A DNA stretch of 64,000 nt from DATAOG01 sp963798075 (GTDB taxonomy: Bacteria; Pseudomonadota; Alphaproteobacteria; Geminicoccales; Geminicoccaceae). The notes below the pieces were generated by a model. That model was not told the DNA's origin. It did no database searches and saw nothing but the letters and a program-made list of their open reading frames with translations. How positions within the stretch are numbered: the first letter of the stretch is position 1; every line of letters begins with the position of its first letter. The stretch is from contig CAWCRU010000002.1 of assembly GCA_963798075.1 (NCBI GenBank), positions 20,267-84,266 of the forward strand. Reading direction: 5' to 3'. Below are positions 1-7,440 of this stretch, piece by piece. The position numbers were made by a program, and so were the translations under genes.

Positions 1-47
1 AGATCGAGATCGAGGGGCTGGGCCAGGCGAGCTGCCGGTTCATCTAG
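1..47 (+). CDS. 3' end of a gene cut by the window edge, possibly FAH-family hydrolase
   Basis: An open frame enters from the left edge and ends in TAG at 45-47. The last residues read IEIEGLGQASCRFI. An ending of the form 'VEIEIEGLG-x-(A/L)R' is common in fumarylacetoacetate hydrolase/hydratase family proteins, so that family is a guess from 14 residues only. The gene converges on the PIN toxin gene that ends at 91. Nothing else can be said without sequence to the left. Confidence 0.35.
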   Translation, partial: IEIEGLGQASCRFI

Positions 48-90
48 CGACAGTCGTGCAGCACCCGCTGGCTGCACCGCCGCTTGCGGC

Positions 91-531
91 TCAGCCAAAT
101 AGGACGGTCGCGAACCCAAGCGCTTCTGCGGCACGAGCGAGGGCACGATCGGCCGTCGCGATGAGCCGGACGCCGGTGGTGTGGGCAACGGCGAGATGCA
201 GGGCATCAAGCGTGCGCAGGGGCTGGTCGACCAGGCGGTCGATGAAATCCGCCGCGACGATCGCCTGGTTGTCAACCAGGGGCTCGACTCGAAGAAAGCC
301 CCGGCGCACGTCGGTCTCGAATGTGCGAACGGCGTCCTGGTGGTAGTCCGCCGAGATGTCGCCGGCACGACGGCGGCGTGCCAGCAGCGATCGCACCTCG
401 ACCACGGTCAGACGGCTGATCATGGCCACCTGCAGGCTGCGAATGAAGTCGACGAACTCGGCCGAACCGGCCTCGTTCAGGTACCATTTTGCGAGCGCGC
501 TGCTGTCGACATAGGCGACGTCAGCGCTCAT
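91..531 (-). CDS. PIN-domain (VapC-like) toxin ribonuclease
   Basis: A predicted Mg2+-dependent RNase of the PIN family, the toxin of a type II TA pair. The protein is about 146 aa, usual for VapC. It starts with the PIN signature YVDSSALAKWYLNE (first acidic residue), has an internal Glu in TVVEVRSLLARR, and carries the third acidic cluster in LRTLDALHLAVA followed by the strand LIATADRALARAAEALG. An ATG at 531 is preferred; a GTG lies at 534. The start lies inside the end of the upstream antitoxin gene (521-748), so the two are translationally coupled. It resembles the type II VapC proteins paired with Phd/YefM antitoxins rather than the FitB-like ones at 5.0 and 9.4 kb. RNA targets cannot be inferred. 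Confidence 0.88.
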   Translation of the reverse strand: MSADVAYVDSSALAKWYLNEAGSAEFVDFIRSLQVAMISRLTVVEVRSLLARRRRAGDISADYHQDAVRTFETDVRRGFLRVEPLVDNQAIVAADFIDRLVDQPLRTLDALHLAVAHTTGVRLIATADRALARAAEALGFATVLFG

Positions 532-748
532 CACGCTCTTGCCGGATCAGGACCTCGCTGCCGACGCTCAGGCGTGGCATTCGGCTGCGGAGCTCGGCAT
601 GACTGGGCATGCCATCCCTTCTGACGGCCGGCAGTACGCGCGCGATCGGCTCGCCATTGCGTGTGATGACGAGCTCGCCCTCCTGCTCCAGGATCCGCTC
701 CAGCCGAGGAAGCGACGCTCGGATCTCCCGGACGCTCAGTTTGCGCAT
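521..748 (-). CDS. Phd/YefM-type antitoxin
   Basis: A 75-aa antitoxin whose N-terminal part (MRKLSVREIRASLPRLERIL, then ELVITRNGEPIARVLP) is the classic 'prevent-host-death' fold: helix, helix, then the strand 'G-x-P-(I/V)-A-x-(L/V)'. The C-terminal 30 residues would wrap the toxin active site. It is the first gene of the pair and overlaps the PIN toxin gene by about 11 bases. A GTGACAC/GTGTCAC inverted repeat lies 14-40 bases upstream, where such antitoxins bind to repress their own promoter. Its sequence is clearly different from the three 79-aa antitoxins further right, so this is an independent TA lineage. Confidence 0.85.
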   Translation of the reverse strand: MRKLSVREIRASLPRLERILEQEGELVITRNGEPIARVLPAVRRDGMPSHAELRSRMPRLSVGSEVLIRQERDER

Positions 749-761
749 CGACAGGCTCCCT

Positions 762-788
762 GTGACACCGGGCCAAGCATAGTGTCAC
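762..788 (-). promoter_or_regulatory. Inverted repeat, probable operator of the first TA pair
   Basis: GTGACAC at 762-768 and GTGTCAC at 782-788 are exact 7-base arms separated by 13 bases, just upstream of the antitoxin start at 748. Position and symmetry fit autoregulation by a Phd-type antitoxin. Binding is inferred. Confidence 0.5.
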
Positions 789-826
789 GCGGCGGCAACT
801 TCAAGGCGGGCTGTCGTAGCGGTCGA

Positions 827-1450
827 TCAGTGCCGGACCTTGAGCTCGGCCACGGTCTCGGGCACCAGCAGTCCCCCCGCGCGGGCGATGGCCCAGAAGG
901 CGTAGTCGGCGTGGTGGATGATCGTGTTCTCGAGCGAGCGCACGAGGAGCTCGCCCTCGCCGGAATGGGCGGCGGCGCAGTGCGCGACTTCCTCCGGCAG
1001 GCCGACCGTGAAGCAGATGTGGACGCCGACCGCCGGGTGACGGACCGAGGGCAGGCCCGCGGCCCGCGGGTCGGCCTCCCAGCGCCGGCGGTTGACCGGG
1101 TCGAACTCCCAGGGCTTGCCCACGTCATGGCAGAGCGCGCCCGCGATCAGGAGGTCGCGGTCGACCTCGAGGTCCGGCAGCTGCGCCTGCAGCTGCTCGG
1201 CCAGGGCCAGCGCCATGCGCGTCACGCCCCGGATGTGGTCGGTCTGGCGGCCGCGCCTGAGCGTATTGACGCCGGGGTTGCCCGAGGGCTCGATCTCGGC
1301 GATCGCGGCGAAGCTGCTCGAGGCGAGCGCCAGCGCCCAGGCTTCGACGACCTTGGCGGCGAGCTCCGGATCCCGGATCTCGCCTATTTCCGGCAGCTCC
1401 GCGCGCACCCGCGCCCGCAGCTCGCCCGTGACCTTGGCAGGCTCGAGCAT
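827..1450 (-). CDS. HD-domain protein (predicted metal-dependent phosphohydrolase)
   Basis: A 207-aa soluble protein. The central sequence LIAGALCHDVGKPWE is the HD motif (His-Asp metal ligands). Upstream, GRQTDHIRGVTRMALALAEQL supplies a further conserved His, and HPAVGVHICFTVGLPEEVAHCAAAH and NTIIHHADYAFWA continue the HD pattern, which suggests an intact active site. The substrate cannot be named; HD proteins of this kind hydrolyse nucleotides or other phosphate esters. A strong ribosome site (GGAGGAAAG) precedes the ATG at 1450. It lies alone between a TA pair and a DUF1127 gene, both on the same strand. Confidence 0.82.
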   Translation of the reverse strand: MLEPAKVTGELRARVRAELPEIGEIRDPELAAKVVEAWALALASSSFAAIAEIEPSGNPGVNTLRRGRQTDHIRGVTRMALALAEQLQAQLPDLEVDRDLLIAGALCHDVGKPWEFDPVNRRRWEADPRAAGLPSVRHPAVGVHICFTVGLPEEVAHCAAAHSGEGELLVRSLENTIIHHADYAFWAIARAGGLLVPETVAELKVRH

Positions 1451-1526
1451 CTGCTTTCCTCCGCGCTCCCGCAGAGGCAGATAGCCCGCCCGGGCGGCGA
1501 AAATCCACCCAATTCCCGCGGCCCCC

Positions 1527-1784
1527 TCAGCGCTCCCAGAACGGCTTGGTCGTCTCCGCCATGACGTCCGCGCGCGTCAGGCCGATGTCGCGCAGCATGT
1601 GGTCGTTCAGCGTCTCGAGCTGGTGACGCTGCTGTGCCCGCTCCTGCCAGGTCAGGAGCAGGTCGACGGCCCGCTCGAGCGCCCGCAGCCCCAGGCGCAG
1701 CCGGCGCGGGGCGCCGGCATGGCGCATGCCCGGCCGCCGTGCCGCCAGGGTCGCGTGGGAGGATTTCAGCTGAACTGTCGACAT
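1527..1784 (-). CDS. DUF1127 (YjiS-like) small protein
   Basis: An 85-aa Arg-rich protein. The C-terminal half carries the DUF1127 pattern: LERAVDLLLTWQERAQQRHQLETL, then a 'D-x-M-L-(R/K)-D-I-G-(L/I)-T/S-R' run seen here as HMLRDIGLTRADV. Proteins with this domain are common in alphaproteobacteria; some bind RNA and affect phosphate or carbon metabolism, but no role is assigned here. The ATG at 1784 is chosen because AGGAG sits 7 bases before it. An in-frame ATG at 1799 would add five residues. It is divergent from the WYL regulator, and the palindrome at 1837-1860 lies between the two. Confidence 0.8.
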   Translation of the reverse strand: MSTVQLKSSHATLAARRPGMRHAGAPRRLRLGLRALERAVDLLLTWQERAQQRHQLETLNDHMLRDIGLTRADVMAETTKPFWER

Positions 1785-1836
1785 CTGAAGGCTCCTCATG
1801 CATGCCAGTCGTGAGGGTTGCCATCTTAGTCGCGCC

Positions 1837-1860
1837 CTCCTGACAGCATGCTGTCAGGAG
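1837..1860. promoter_or_regulatory. Perfect 24-bp palindrome, probable operator of the WYL regulator
   Basis: The 24 bases are a perfect palindrome with no spacer; the core reads CTGACAGCATGCTGTCAG. It is centred about 65 bases upstream of the WYL regulator start (1914) and about 50 bases upstream of the divergent DUF1127 gene. The length, perfect symmetry and divergent location strongly suggest a binding site for a dimeric HTH protein. The adjacent YafY-type regulator is the obvious candidate. Confidence 0.7.
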
Positions 1861-1913
1861 AGCTCGGCTAGGCTTCGACCATCGAGCCCTGGAGGCCCGT
1901 TCGCAGGGAGCCG

Positions 1914-2591
1914 ATGCGCCGCGCCGATCGCCTGTTCGAGATCATCCAGCTGCTGCGCCGGCAGAGGCTCGTGCGCGCCCGCGATCTCGCCGAGAGGCTC
2001 GAAGTCTCGGAGCGGACGATCTACCGCGACGTGCGCGACCTGATGGCGAGCCGGGTCCCGATCGAGGGCGAGGCGGGCGTCGGCTATGCCATGCGCCAGG
2101 GCTACGACCTGCCGCCCCTGATGTTCGACGAGCACGAGATCGAGGCGCTCGTGCTCGGCGCCCGGATCATCGAATCCTGGAGCGATGCCAAGCTCGCCGA
2201 CGCCGCCGGCAACGTGATCGCCAAGGTCGAGGCGGTGATCCCGGAGCGCCTGCGCCAACACATGGCGGAGACCGCGCTGCTCGCCCCGGCCCGCCACTTC
2301 GCCCACCCGATCAGCGTCGATCCGAGCGCGCTCCGCCAGGCGCTCCGGCGCCGGCTCAAGGTCCATTTCCGCTACCGCGACGGCGAGGAGCGGGCGAGCG
2401 CGCGCGTGGTGCGGCCGCTCGCGCTGTCGTTCTACGGGCCTGCCTGGCTCCTGGTCGCCTGGTGCGAGCTGCGCCAGGACTTCCGCTCGTTCCGGCTCGA
2501 CCGCATGGCCGCGCTCGATGTCCTCGACGAGCGCTTCCGCCCCGAGCCCGGCAAGACGATCCAGGACTTCCTCAAGCGCGACGAGAGCTGA
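1914..2591 (+). CDS. YafY-type transcriptional regulator (HTH + WYL domain)
   Basis: A 225-aa regulator. Residues 1-60 form a winged helix (RRADRLFEIIQLLRRQ, then ERLEVSERTIYRDVRDL), the standard DeoR/HTH_11 start of YafY proteins. The middle (PLMFDEHEIEALVLGARII) is the linker helix. The C-terminal part (LKVHFRYRDGEERASARVV, SFYGPAWLLVAWCELRQDF, RSFRLDRMAALDVL) is a WYL ligand-binding domain with WLL in place of WYL. It probably autoregulates through the palindrome at 1837-1860. No obvious target gene sits directly downstream, because the next gene (GFA-like) converges on it. YafY regulators often sense small ligands or nucleic acids; the ligand is unknown. Confidence 0.88.
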   Translation: MRRADRLFEIIQLLRRQRLVRARDLAERLEVSERTIYRDVRDLMASRVPIEGEAGVGYAMRQGYDLPPLMFDEHEIEALVLGARIIESWSDAKLADAAGNVIAKVEAVIPERLRQHMAETALLAPARHFAHPISVDPSALRQALRRRLKVHFRYRDGEERASARVVRPLALSFYGPAWLLVAWCELRQDFRSFRLDRMAALDVLDERFRPEPGKTIQDFLKRDES

Positions 2592-2609
2592 TCAGGCTCC
2601 GGAACCCGT

Positions 2610-3023
2610 TCAGCCCGCAGGGCCGGGCCGGCGCTCCGAATACCGCGGCAGGTCGTCGGAGGTGTCGAACCAGCCGATCCGGCTCATCGTCCAGATGTGG
2701 TGGCTCGGCCGCACCGCCGCGGGATCGTCGAGGCTCGCGAGCGTGACGTCGAGGCTCTCCGGGTCTGCGATCTCGCGGAACACGAGCTGGGTCCCGCAGA
2801 CCCCACAGAACAGGCGCTCCGCCCCGGGCGAGGAGCGATAGACCGCGGGCTCGCCCGCGGTCCAGGCGAAGCCCGCGCTCGCCATGGTCAGCCACGGCAC
2901 GACCGGCGCCCCGCTCGCGCGCTGGCACATCCGGCAGTGGCAGTAGTCGGCGTGGTCCGGCGCGGCGCTGATCCGATAGCGCACCCGGCCGCAAAGGCAG
3001 CCGCCTTCGAGGGGAAGCTTCAT
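2610..3023 (-). CDS. GFA-family (glutathione-dependent formaldehyde-activating-like) protein
   Basis: A 137-aa zinc-binding protein of the GFA/CENP-V fold. It shows the ligands in order: GGCLCGRVRY (CxC), then YCHCRMCQRASGAPVVPW (CxCxxC), and LFCGVCGTQLVF (CxxC). The family is named after the formaldehyde-glutathione enzyme, but most members have no proven activity. The ATG at 3023 overlaps the stop of pccA in an ATGA arrangement, so it is the last gene of the pccA transcript. In the raw frame an ORF runs on upstream into pccA sequence because of the frame break there; that extension is not part of this protein. Confidence 0.85.
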   Translation of the reverse strand: MKLPLEGGCLCGRVRYRISAAPDHADYCHCRMCQRASGAPVVPWLTMASAGFAWTAGEPAVYRSSPGAERLFCGVCGTQLVFREIADPESLDVTLASLDDPAAVRPSHHIWTMSRIGWFDTSDDLPRYSERRPGPAG

Positions 3024-5034
3024 GTGCCCTCCTTGCGCGCAGCCATGGCCTGCGCAAAGGCGATCAGGACCTGGTCGGCCGCGACCGTGGCGCCCGGCTG
3101 CGATGCGGATCTCCTCGACCACGGCGTCGCGCTCGGCGCGCAGCACGTTTTCCATCTTCATCGCCTCGAGGACGGCCAGCTCCTGGCCGGCCTTGACCGG
3201 GTCGCCCTTGGCGACCGCGACGGAGACGATCAGGCCCGGCATCGGCGAGAGCAGGAATTTGGAGGTGTCGGGCGGCACTTTCGGCGGCACCCGGGCCGCG
3301 AACTCGGCGGCCTCGCGGGTCCGGACCAGCGCCTGGAGCTCGACCCCGCCGTGGCTGAGCCGGAAGCCCTCGGGGACCGGGTCGACCTGGATCACGGCGG
3401 TGCGGCCCGCGATGGTCGCGCGCGCGAGCGGCAGGCCCGGGCGCCAGTCGAGCAGCAGCTCGTGGCGGGCGTCGCCGACCTCGACGAGGAACGTAGGCGG
3501 CTCCAGCTGCGCTTGGACGTCGATGTTCTCGTCGCCGAGCCGAACCACCCAGTCGGGGCGCAGCGGCGGCCGCCAGCCCGGCAGCCGGCCCGAGATCTGA
3601 GCCTCGCGCTGGGCCTGGATCAGGCGCAGCGCGACGGCCACGGCGGCGAGCCCGGTCCGCATCGCGGCGGTCGGCGCGACGCCCTCGAAGCGCTCCCCGA
3701 ACTCGGCGGCGATGAAATCGGTCGAGAGCTCGCCCGCGCGGAACCGGGGATGGTTGAGGAGGGCGGTCAGGAAGGCCGTGTTGTGGTTGACGCCCCGGAT
3801 GTAGAAGGCATCGAGGGCCCCGCTCAGGCGCTGGCTGGCCTCGGCGCGATCGGCGCCATGGGCGCAGAGCTTGGCGATCATCGGGTCGTAGTAGAGCGTG
3901 ACCTCGCTGCCCTCGACGACCCCGGCATCGACCCGGATGCCCTCGCCCTCGGGCTCGAGGTAGCGCCTGAGGCGGCCGGTCGAGGGCAGGAAACCGCGCG
4001 CCGGATCCTCGGCGTAGACCCGGGCCTCGATCGCCCAGCCGTCGAGGCGGACGATCGTCCTGGGCGAGGGCGAGCGGCTCGCCGGCCGCGATCTTGAGCA
4101 TCTGCTCGACCAGATCGAGACCGGTCACGAGCTCGGTCACCGGGTGCTCGACCTGGAGGCGGGTGTTCATCTCGAGGAAGTAGAAGTTGCGCCTGGCATC
4201 GACGATGAACTCGACCGTGCCGGCCGAGTGGTAGCCCGCCGCCCGCGCCAGCGCCACCGCCTGCTCCCCCATGGCGCGCCGCGTCGCGGCATCGAGGAAC
4301 GGGCTCGGCGCCTCCTCGATGACCTTCTGGTGGCGGCGCTGGATCGAGCATTCGCGCTCGCCGAGATAGAGCGTGTTGCCCTGCCGGTCGGCCAGCACCT
4401 GGATCTCGATGTGGCGCGGCTCGCGGATGAATTTTTCGAGGAACACGCGGTCGTCGCCGAAGGACGAGCGCGCCTCGCTCCGGGCCCGCACCAGCGCTTC
4501 GCGCAGGTCGGGCTCGTCGAGGGCCACGCGCATGCCCTTGCCGCCGCCGCCGGCCGCCGCCTTGACCATGACCGGATAGCCGATCGCGGCGGCGACCTTG
4601 GCCGCGAGCTTGGGGTCGCGGACCGCCTCGGGGTGGCCGGGCACGATGCTGACCCCGGCCGCGGCCGCGAGCCGCTTGGCCTCGAGCTTGTCGCCCATCA
4701 GGCGGATGGCGCTGGCGGGCGGGCCGATGAAGACGATGCCGGCGGCCGCGAGCGCCTCGGCAAAGGCCGGGTTCTCGGACAAAAAGCCGTAGCCGGGGTG
4801 GACCGCCTGGGCGCCGGTCCGGCGCGCCGCCTCGACGATCTTCTCGATCCGCAGGTAGCTCTCGGCGGCCGCCGGCGGGCCGATCAGGACCGCCTCGTCC
4901 GCCATCCGGACGTGCGGCGCGTCGGCATCGGCCTCGGAATGGACCGCGACGGTCGCGATGCCGAGCCGCCGGCAGGTCCGGATCACCCGACAGGCGATCT
5001 CGCCGCGGTTGGCGATCAGGATCTTTTCGAACAT
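3020..5034 (-). CDS. pccA: Propionyl-CoA carboxylase biotin-carrying alpha subunit (two frame breaks)
   Basis: Catalyses ATP-dependent carboxylation of biotin, whose carboxyl group the beta subunit passes to propionyl-CoA to give methylmalonyl-CoA. Starting at MFEKILIANRGEIACRVI, the biotin carboxylase domain includes the ATP loop AAAGGGGKGMR, HIEIQVLAD, ERECSIQRRHQKVIEEAPS and EMNTRLQVEHPVTE. A PCC-specific middle segment follows. The biotinyl domain near the end carries EAMKMENVL with the biotinylated Lys. Read as it stands the frame breaks twice: near 4051-4059 (after EPLALAQD) and near 3093-3098 (after RIAAG). Each is one extra base, and restoring the frame gives about 670 aa, the normal PccA length, ending in AMAARKEGT. 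The stop overlaps the GFA gene. I favour sequence error over a pseudogene because both parts stay perfectly conserved. Confidence 0.9.
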
Positions 5035-5038
5035 GCGG

Positions 5039-5473
5039 TCAGCCCGGCCCGGCAGCCGCCGCGGGCGGCTCGAAGGGGTTGAGAATGGCGGCCCCCGTCT
5101 GGGCGAAGTCGCGCACATTGCGGGTCACGATGGTCATTTGGCGCACGAGCGCGGTCGCCGCGATCAGCCCGTCGATGGCCGGCCGTGTGCGCCGCGCGTT
5201 CAGTCGCCCCCATTCCTCCGCGGTCCGCCGGTCGATGCCGATGATCCGATCGGCAAACAGATCGATCAGCAGGACGAGATGGCGCTCGAAGGCCATCGCG
5301 CGCACAGCCTCGCGATGACGCAGCCGCTCGACACCGGTCCGGATCTCGCCGATCACCAGGGCGCTGGTGCAGAGCTCCTCCGGCGGCATGGCGTCGTACC
5401 ACAGCCTCACGTTCTGATCGCTCTGCTCGCCCCGGCTGATTTCCGATATCACGTCGGTGTCGAGCAGATACAT
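5039..5473 (-). CDS. PIN-domain (FitB/VapC-like) toxin ribonuclease
   Basis: A 144-aa PIN toxin. MYLLDTDVISEISRGEQSD gives the first acidic residues, SALVIGEIRTGVERL the conserved Glu of the 'GEIR-x-G' motif typical of FitB-type toxins, and RPAIDGLIAATALVRQMTIVTRNVRDF the last acidic residues and the 'T-R-N-(V)-x-D-F' ending. Its ATG overlaps the antitoxin stop by one base (TGATG), so the pair is translationally coupled. It ends five bases before pccA begins on the same strand. It is homologous to the frame-broken toxin at 9397-9814, with similar start, motifs and ending. Confidence 0.88.
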   Translation of the reverse strand: MYLLDTDVISEISRGEQSDQNVRLWYDAMPPEELCTSALVIGEIRTGVERLRHREAVRAMAFERHLVLLIDLFADRIIGIDRRTAEEWGRLNARRTRPAIDGLIAATALVRQMTIVTRNVRDFAQTGAAILNPFEPPAAAAGPG

Positions 5474-5712
5474 CAGAGGTCGACGTCGCGTGGAGGGCTC
5501 TGATCGCGTTCGATCTCGAGCTCATGCCAGGGCGCCGAGCGCAACAGATCCTTGAGGCTGATCTGCCGCTTCTTCATCAGCTCGAACTGCTCGGCCGACA
5601 GGACGACGACCGCGGGCTGGCCGCGGCGGGTGACGGTCTGGGGGCCGTCATCGATCGCCTTCTGCACGAGCTCGCTGAACTTGGCCTTGGCTTCCTGCAG
5701 CTGCCATTCCAT
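5473..5712 (-). CDS. Phd/YefM-type antitoxin, 79 aa (first of three homologues)
   Basis: The 79-aa antitoxin begins MEWQLQEAKAKFSELVQKAI, followed by DDGPQTVTRRGQPAVVVLSA, the DNA-binding Phd half. A diverged C-terminal part would bind the toxin encoded next to it (5039-5473). Homologues of exactly the same length lie at 9814-10053 and 10198-10437. The reading frame is open upstream all the way into emrB, so in the sequence as given the antitoxin is also the tail of a 655-codon ORF. The separate start at 5712 is preferred because the antitoxin is complete from it, all homologues begin at the equivalent ATG, and a palindromic operator sits just upstream. Confidence 0.87.
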   Translation of the reverse strand: MEWQLQEAKAKFSELVQKAIDDGPQTVTRRGQPAVVVLSAEQFELMKKRQISLKDLLRSAPWHELEIERDQSPPRDVDL

Positions 5713-5728
5713 CGGCACCGCTCCGTTA

Positions 5729-5745
5729 CTGACCAGATTGGTCAG
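5729..5745 (-). promoter_or_regulatory. Palindromic operator upstream of the antitoxin
   Basis: CTGACCAGATTGGTCAG has 7-base exact arms around a 3-base centre and lies 16 bases upstream of the antitoxin ATG. A related palindrome (ACTGACCAGATCTAGTCAGT) precedes the homologous antitoxin at 10.05 kb. The shared CTGAC/GTCAG arms fit binding by the near-identical N-terminal halves of the antitoxins. Confidence 0.6.
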
Positions 5746-5792
5746 AGGATAGGGCGCCCCGGCAGCTGCGTCCAGCCTCTCGCGAAAGCGCC

Positions 5793-7440
5793 TCAATGGC
5801 CGGCCGGCGGCGGGATGCGAGGGCTTGCGTACGAGCGGCATGAACACGAGCGTCAGGAGAAAGGCCGCCGCCATCCCGAGCAGCGCGTCGTTGAAGGTGA
5901 GCACGGTCGCCTCGCGCATGACGAGGTTGCCCAGCATGCGGACCGCCGCGTGCTGCGGGTCGCCCGGCAGCACGGTGCCGAGCATGCTCGTGAGGTGCTC
6001 GAGCCGGGCCTGCACCACCGGCCGGGCGAGGTTGATCTGCTCGCCGAGCCGGGCCCAATGCAGATTGAGGCGGTCGATCAGGACCGTGTTCAGCGCCGCA
6101 AGGCCGATGGCGCCACCGAGGTTGCGCATCAGGTTGTAGAGCCCGCTCGCGTTGTTGAGCTTTTCGGGCGGCAGGGTGCCGAGCGCCAGCGTGTTGATCG
6201 GGATGAAGCAGAACATGAGCGCAAAGCCGCGCACCGCCTGCGGCAGGAACAGCTCGAAAAAGCCGCTCTCGGCGGTAAGGAAGCTGTTGAGCCAGAGGCC
6301 GAGCGCGAACAGCGACAGGCCGAAGACCAGCATGAGCCGCAGATCGAGCTTCCTGGACAGGGCGCCCGCGACCGGGGCCGAGAGGAACTGGGCGCTGCCG
6401 GTCACGATCATGATCAGGCCGATCTGCAGGCTGTTGAGGCCGCGCACCCGGGCCAGGAACAGGGGCAAGAGGTAGACCGAGCCGTAGAGGCCGACCCCGA
6501 TGATGAAGCTGTAGAGGCAGCCCAGCGCGAAGTTGCGATCGGCAAACGCGCGCAGATCGACGATCGGGCGGCCATAGCTCAGGACGCGCCAGAAGAAGAG
6601 GGCCGCAGCCGCCAGGCTGACCACGGCCAGCGTCGCAATCGAATTGTCCTGGAACCAGTCGTTGCGCGGGCCCTCCTCGAGCACATATTCGAGGCTGCCA
6701 AGGAACAGCGCCATGCTGAGCAGGCCGGTGAGATCAAAGCCCTTGAGCAGGCTCCTGTCGGGCCGGTCGACGTCGATCAGGGCCCAGACGCCCAGCGCGA
6801 CCAGGATCCCGGGCGGGACGTTGATCAGGAACAGCCAGTGCCAGGAGGCGGCCTCGGTGACGTAGCCGCCAAGGGTCGGTCCCAGCGTCGGCGCCATGGT
6901 CGCGACCAGCCCGATCATCACCGAGACCGCGGCCCGGCGCTCGGGCGGGAAGACCTTGAAACTGGTCGCGAACACGGTCGGGATCATGGCGCCGCCGAGG
7001 AAGCCCTGGAGGCAGCGGAACAGGATCATCGAGCCGATGCTCGAGGCCATGGCGCAGGCGACGCTCATGACCGTGAAGCCGGTCGCCGAGAGCACGAACA
7101 GGACCCGCGTCGAGAGCAGCCGGGCAAGGAAGCCCGAGAGCGGGATCATGACGACCTCGGCGATCAGGTAGGAGGTCTGGACCCAGCTGATCTCGTCGGC
7201 GCTGGCCGACAGCCCGGCCTGGATCTCCGAGAGCGAGCTCGAGACGATCTGGATGTCGAGGATCGCCATGAACATGCCGCCGATCATGATCAGGAAGCCC
7301 AGCCAGTCGCGCAGGGTCGGCGCCTGCCGCGCGGCCGCCGGAGCTGGCGGCGGATGCGCGGGCGGGGCCGGCTCTGCGTCCGGCTCGACGTCCAGCTCTG
7401 CGTCCGGATGGGGCCGGTCGTAGCGGAGCGCCCGCGCCAT
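5793..7440 (-). CDS. emrB: EmrB-type DHA2 family multidrug efflux transporter (frame open into next antitoxin)
   Basis: An inner-membrane proton-driven exporter of the 14-helix DHA2/EmrB type. After a Pro-rich 40-residue N-terminus it shows WLGFLIMIGGMFMAILDIQIV, SWVQTSYLIAEVVMIPLSG, motif C-like GPTLGGYVTEAASWHWLF and FLINVPPGI, all typical of EmrB. The start overlaps the stop of emrA. The last family residues are near VFMPLVRKP. As written the frame continues for about 110 further codons, through the TA operator and the whole antitoxin, to 5473 (655 aa). Removing one base after KPS would give a normal ending (IPPPAGH then TGA at 5795-5793) and about 548 aa, so the boundary shown assumes such an error. 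Controlled with emrA by the divergent TetR gene. Confidence 0.82.
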
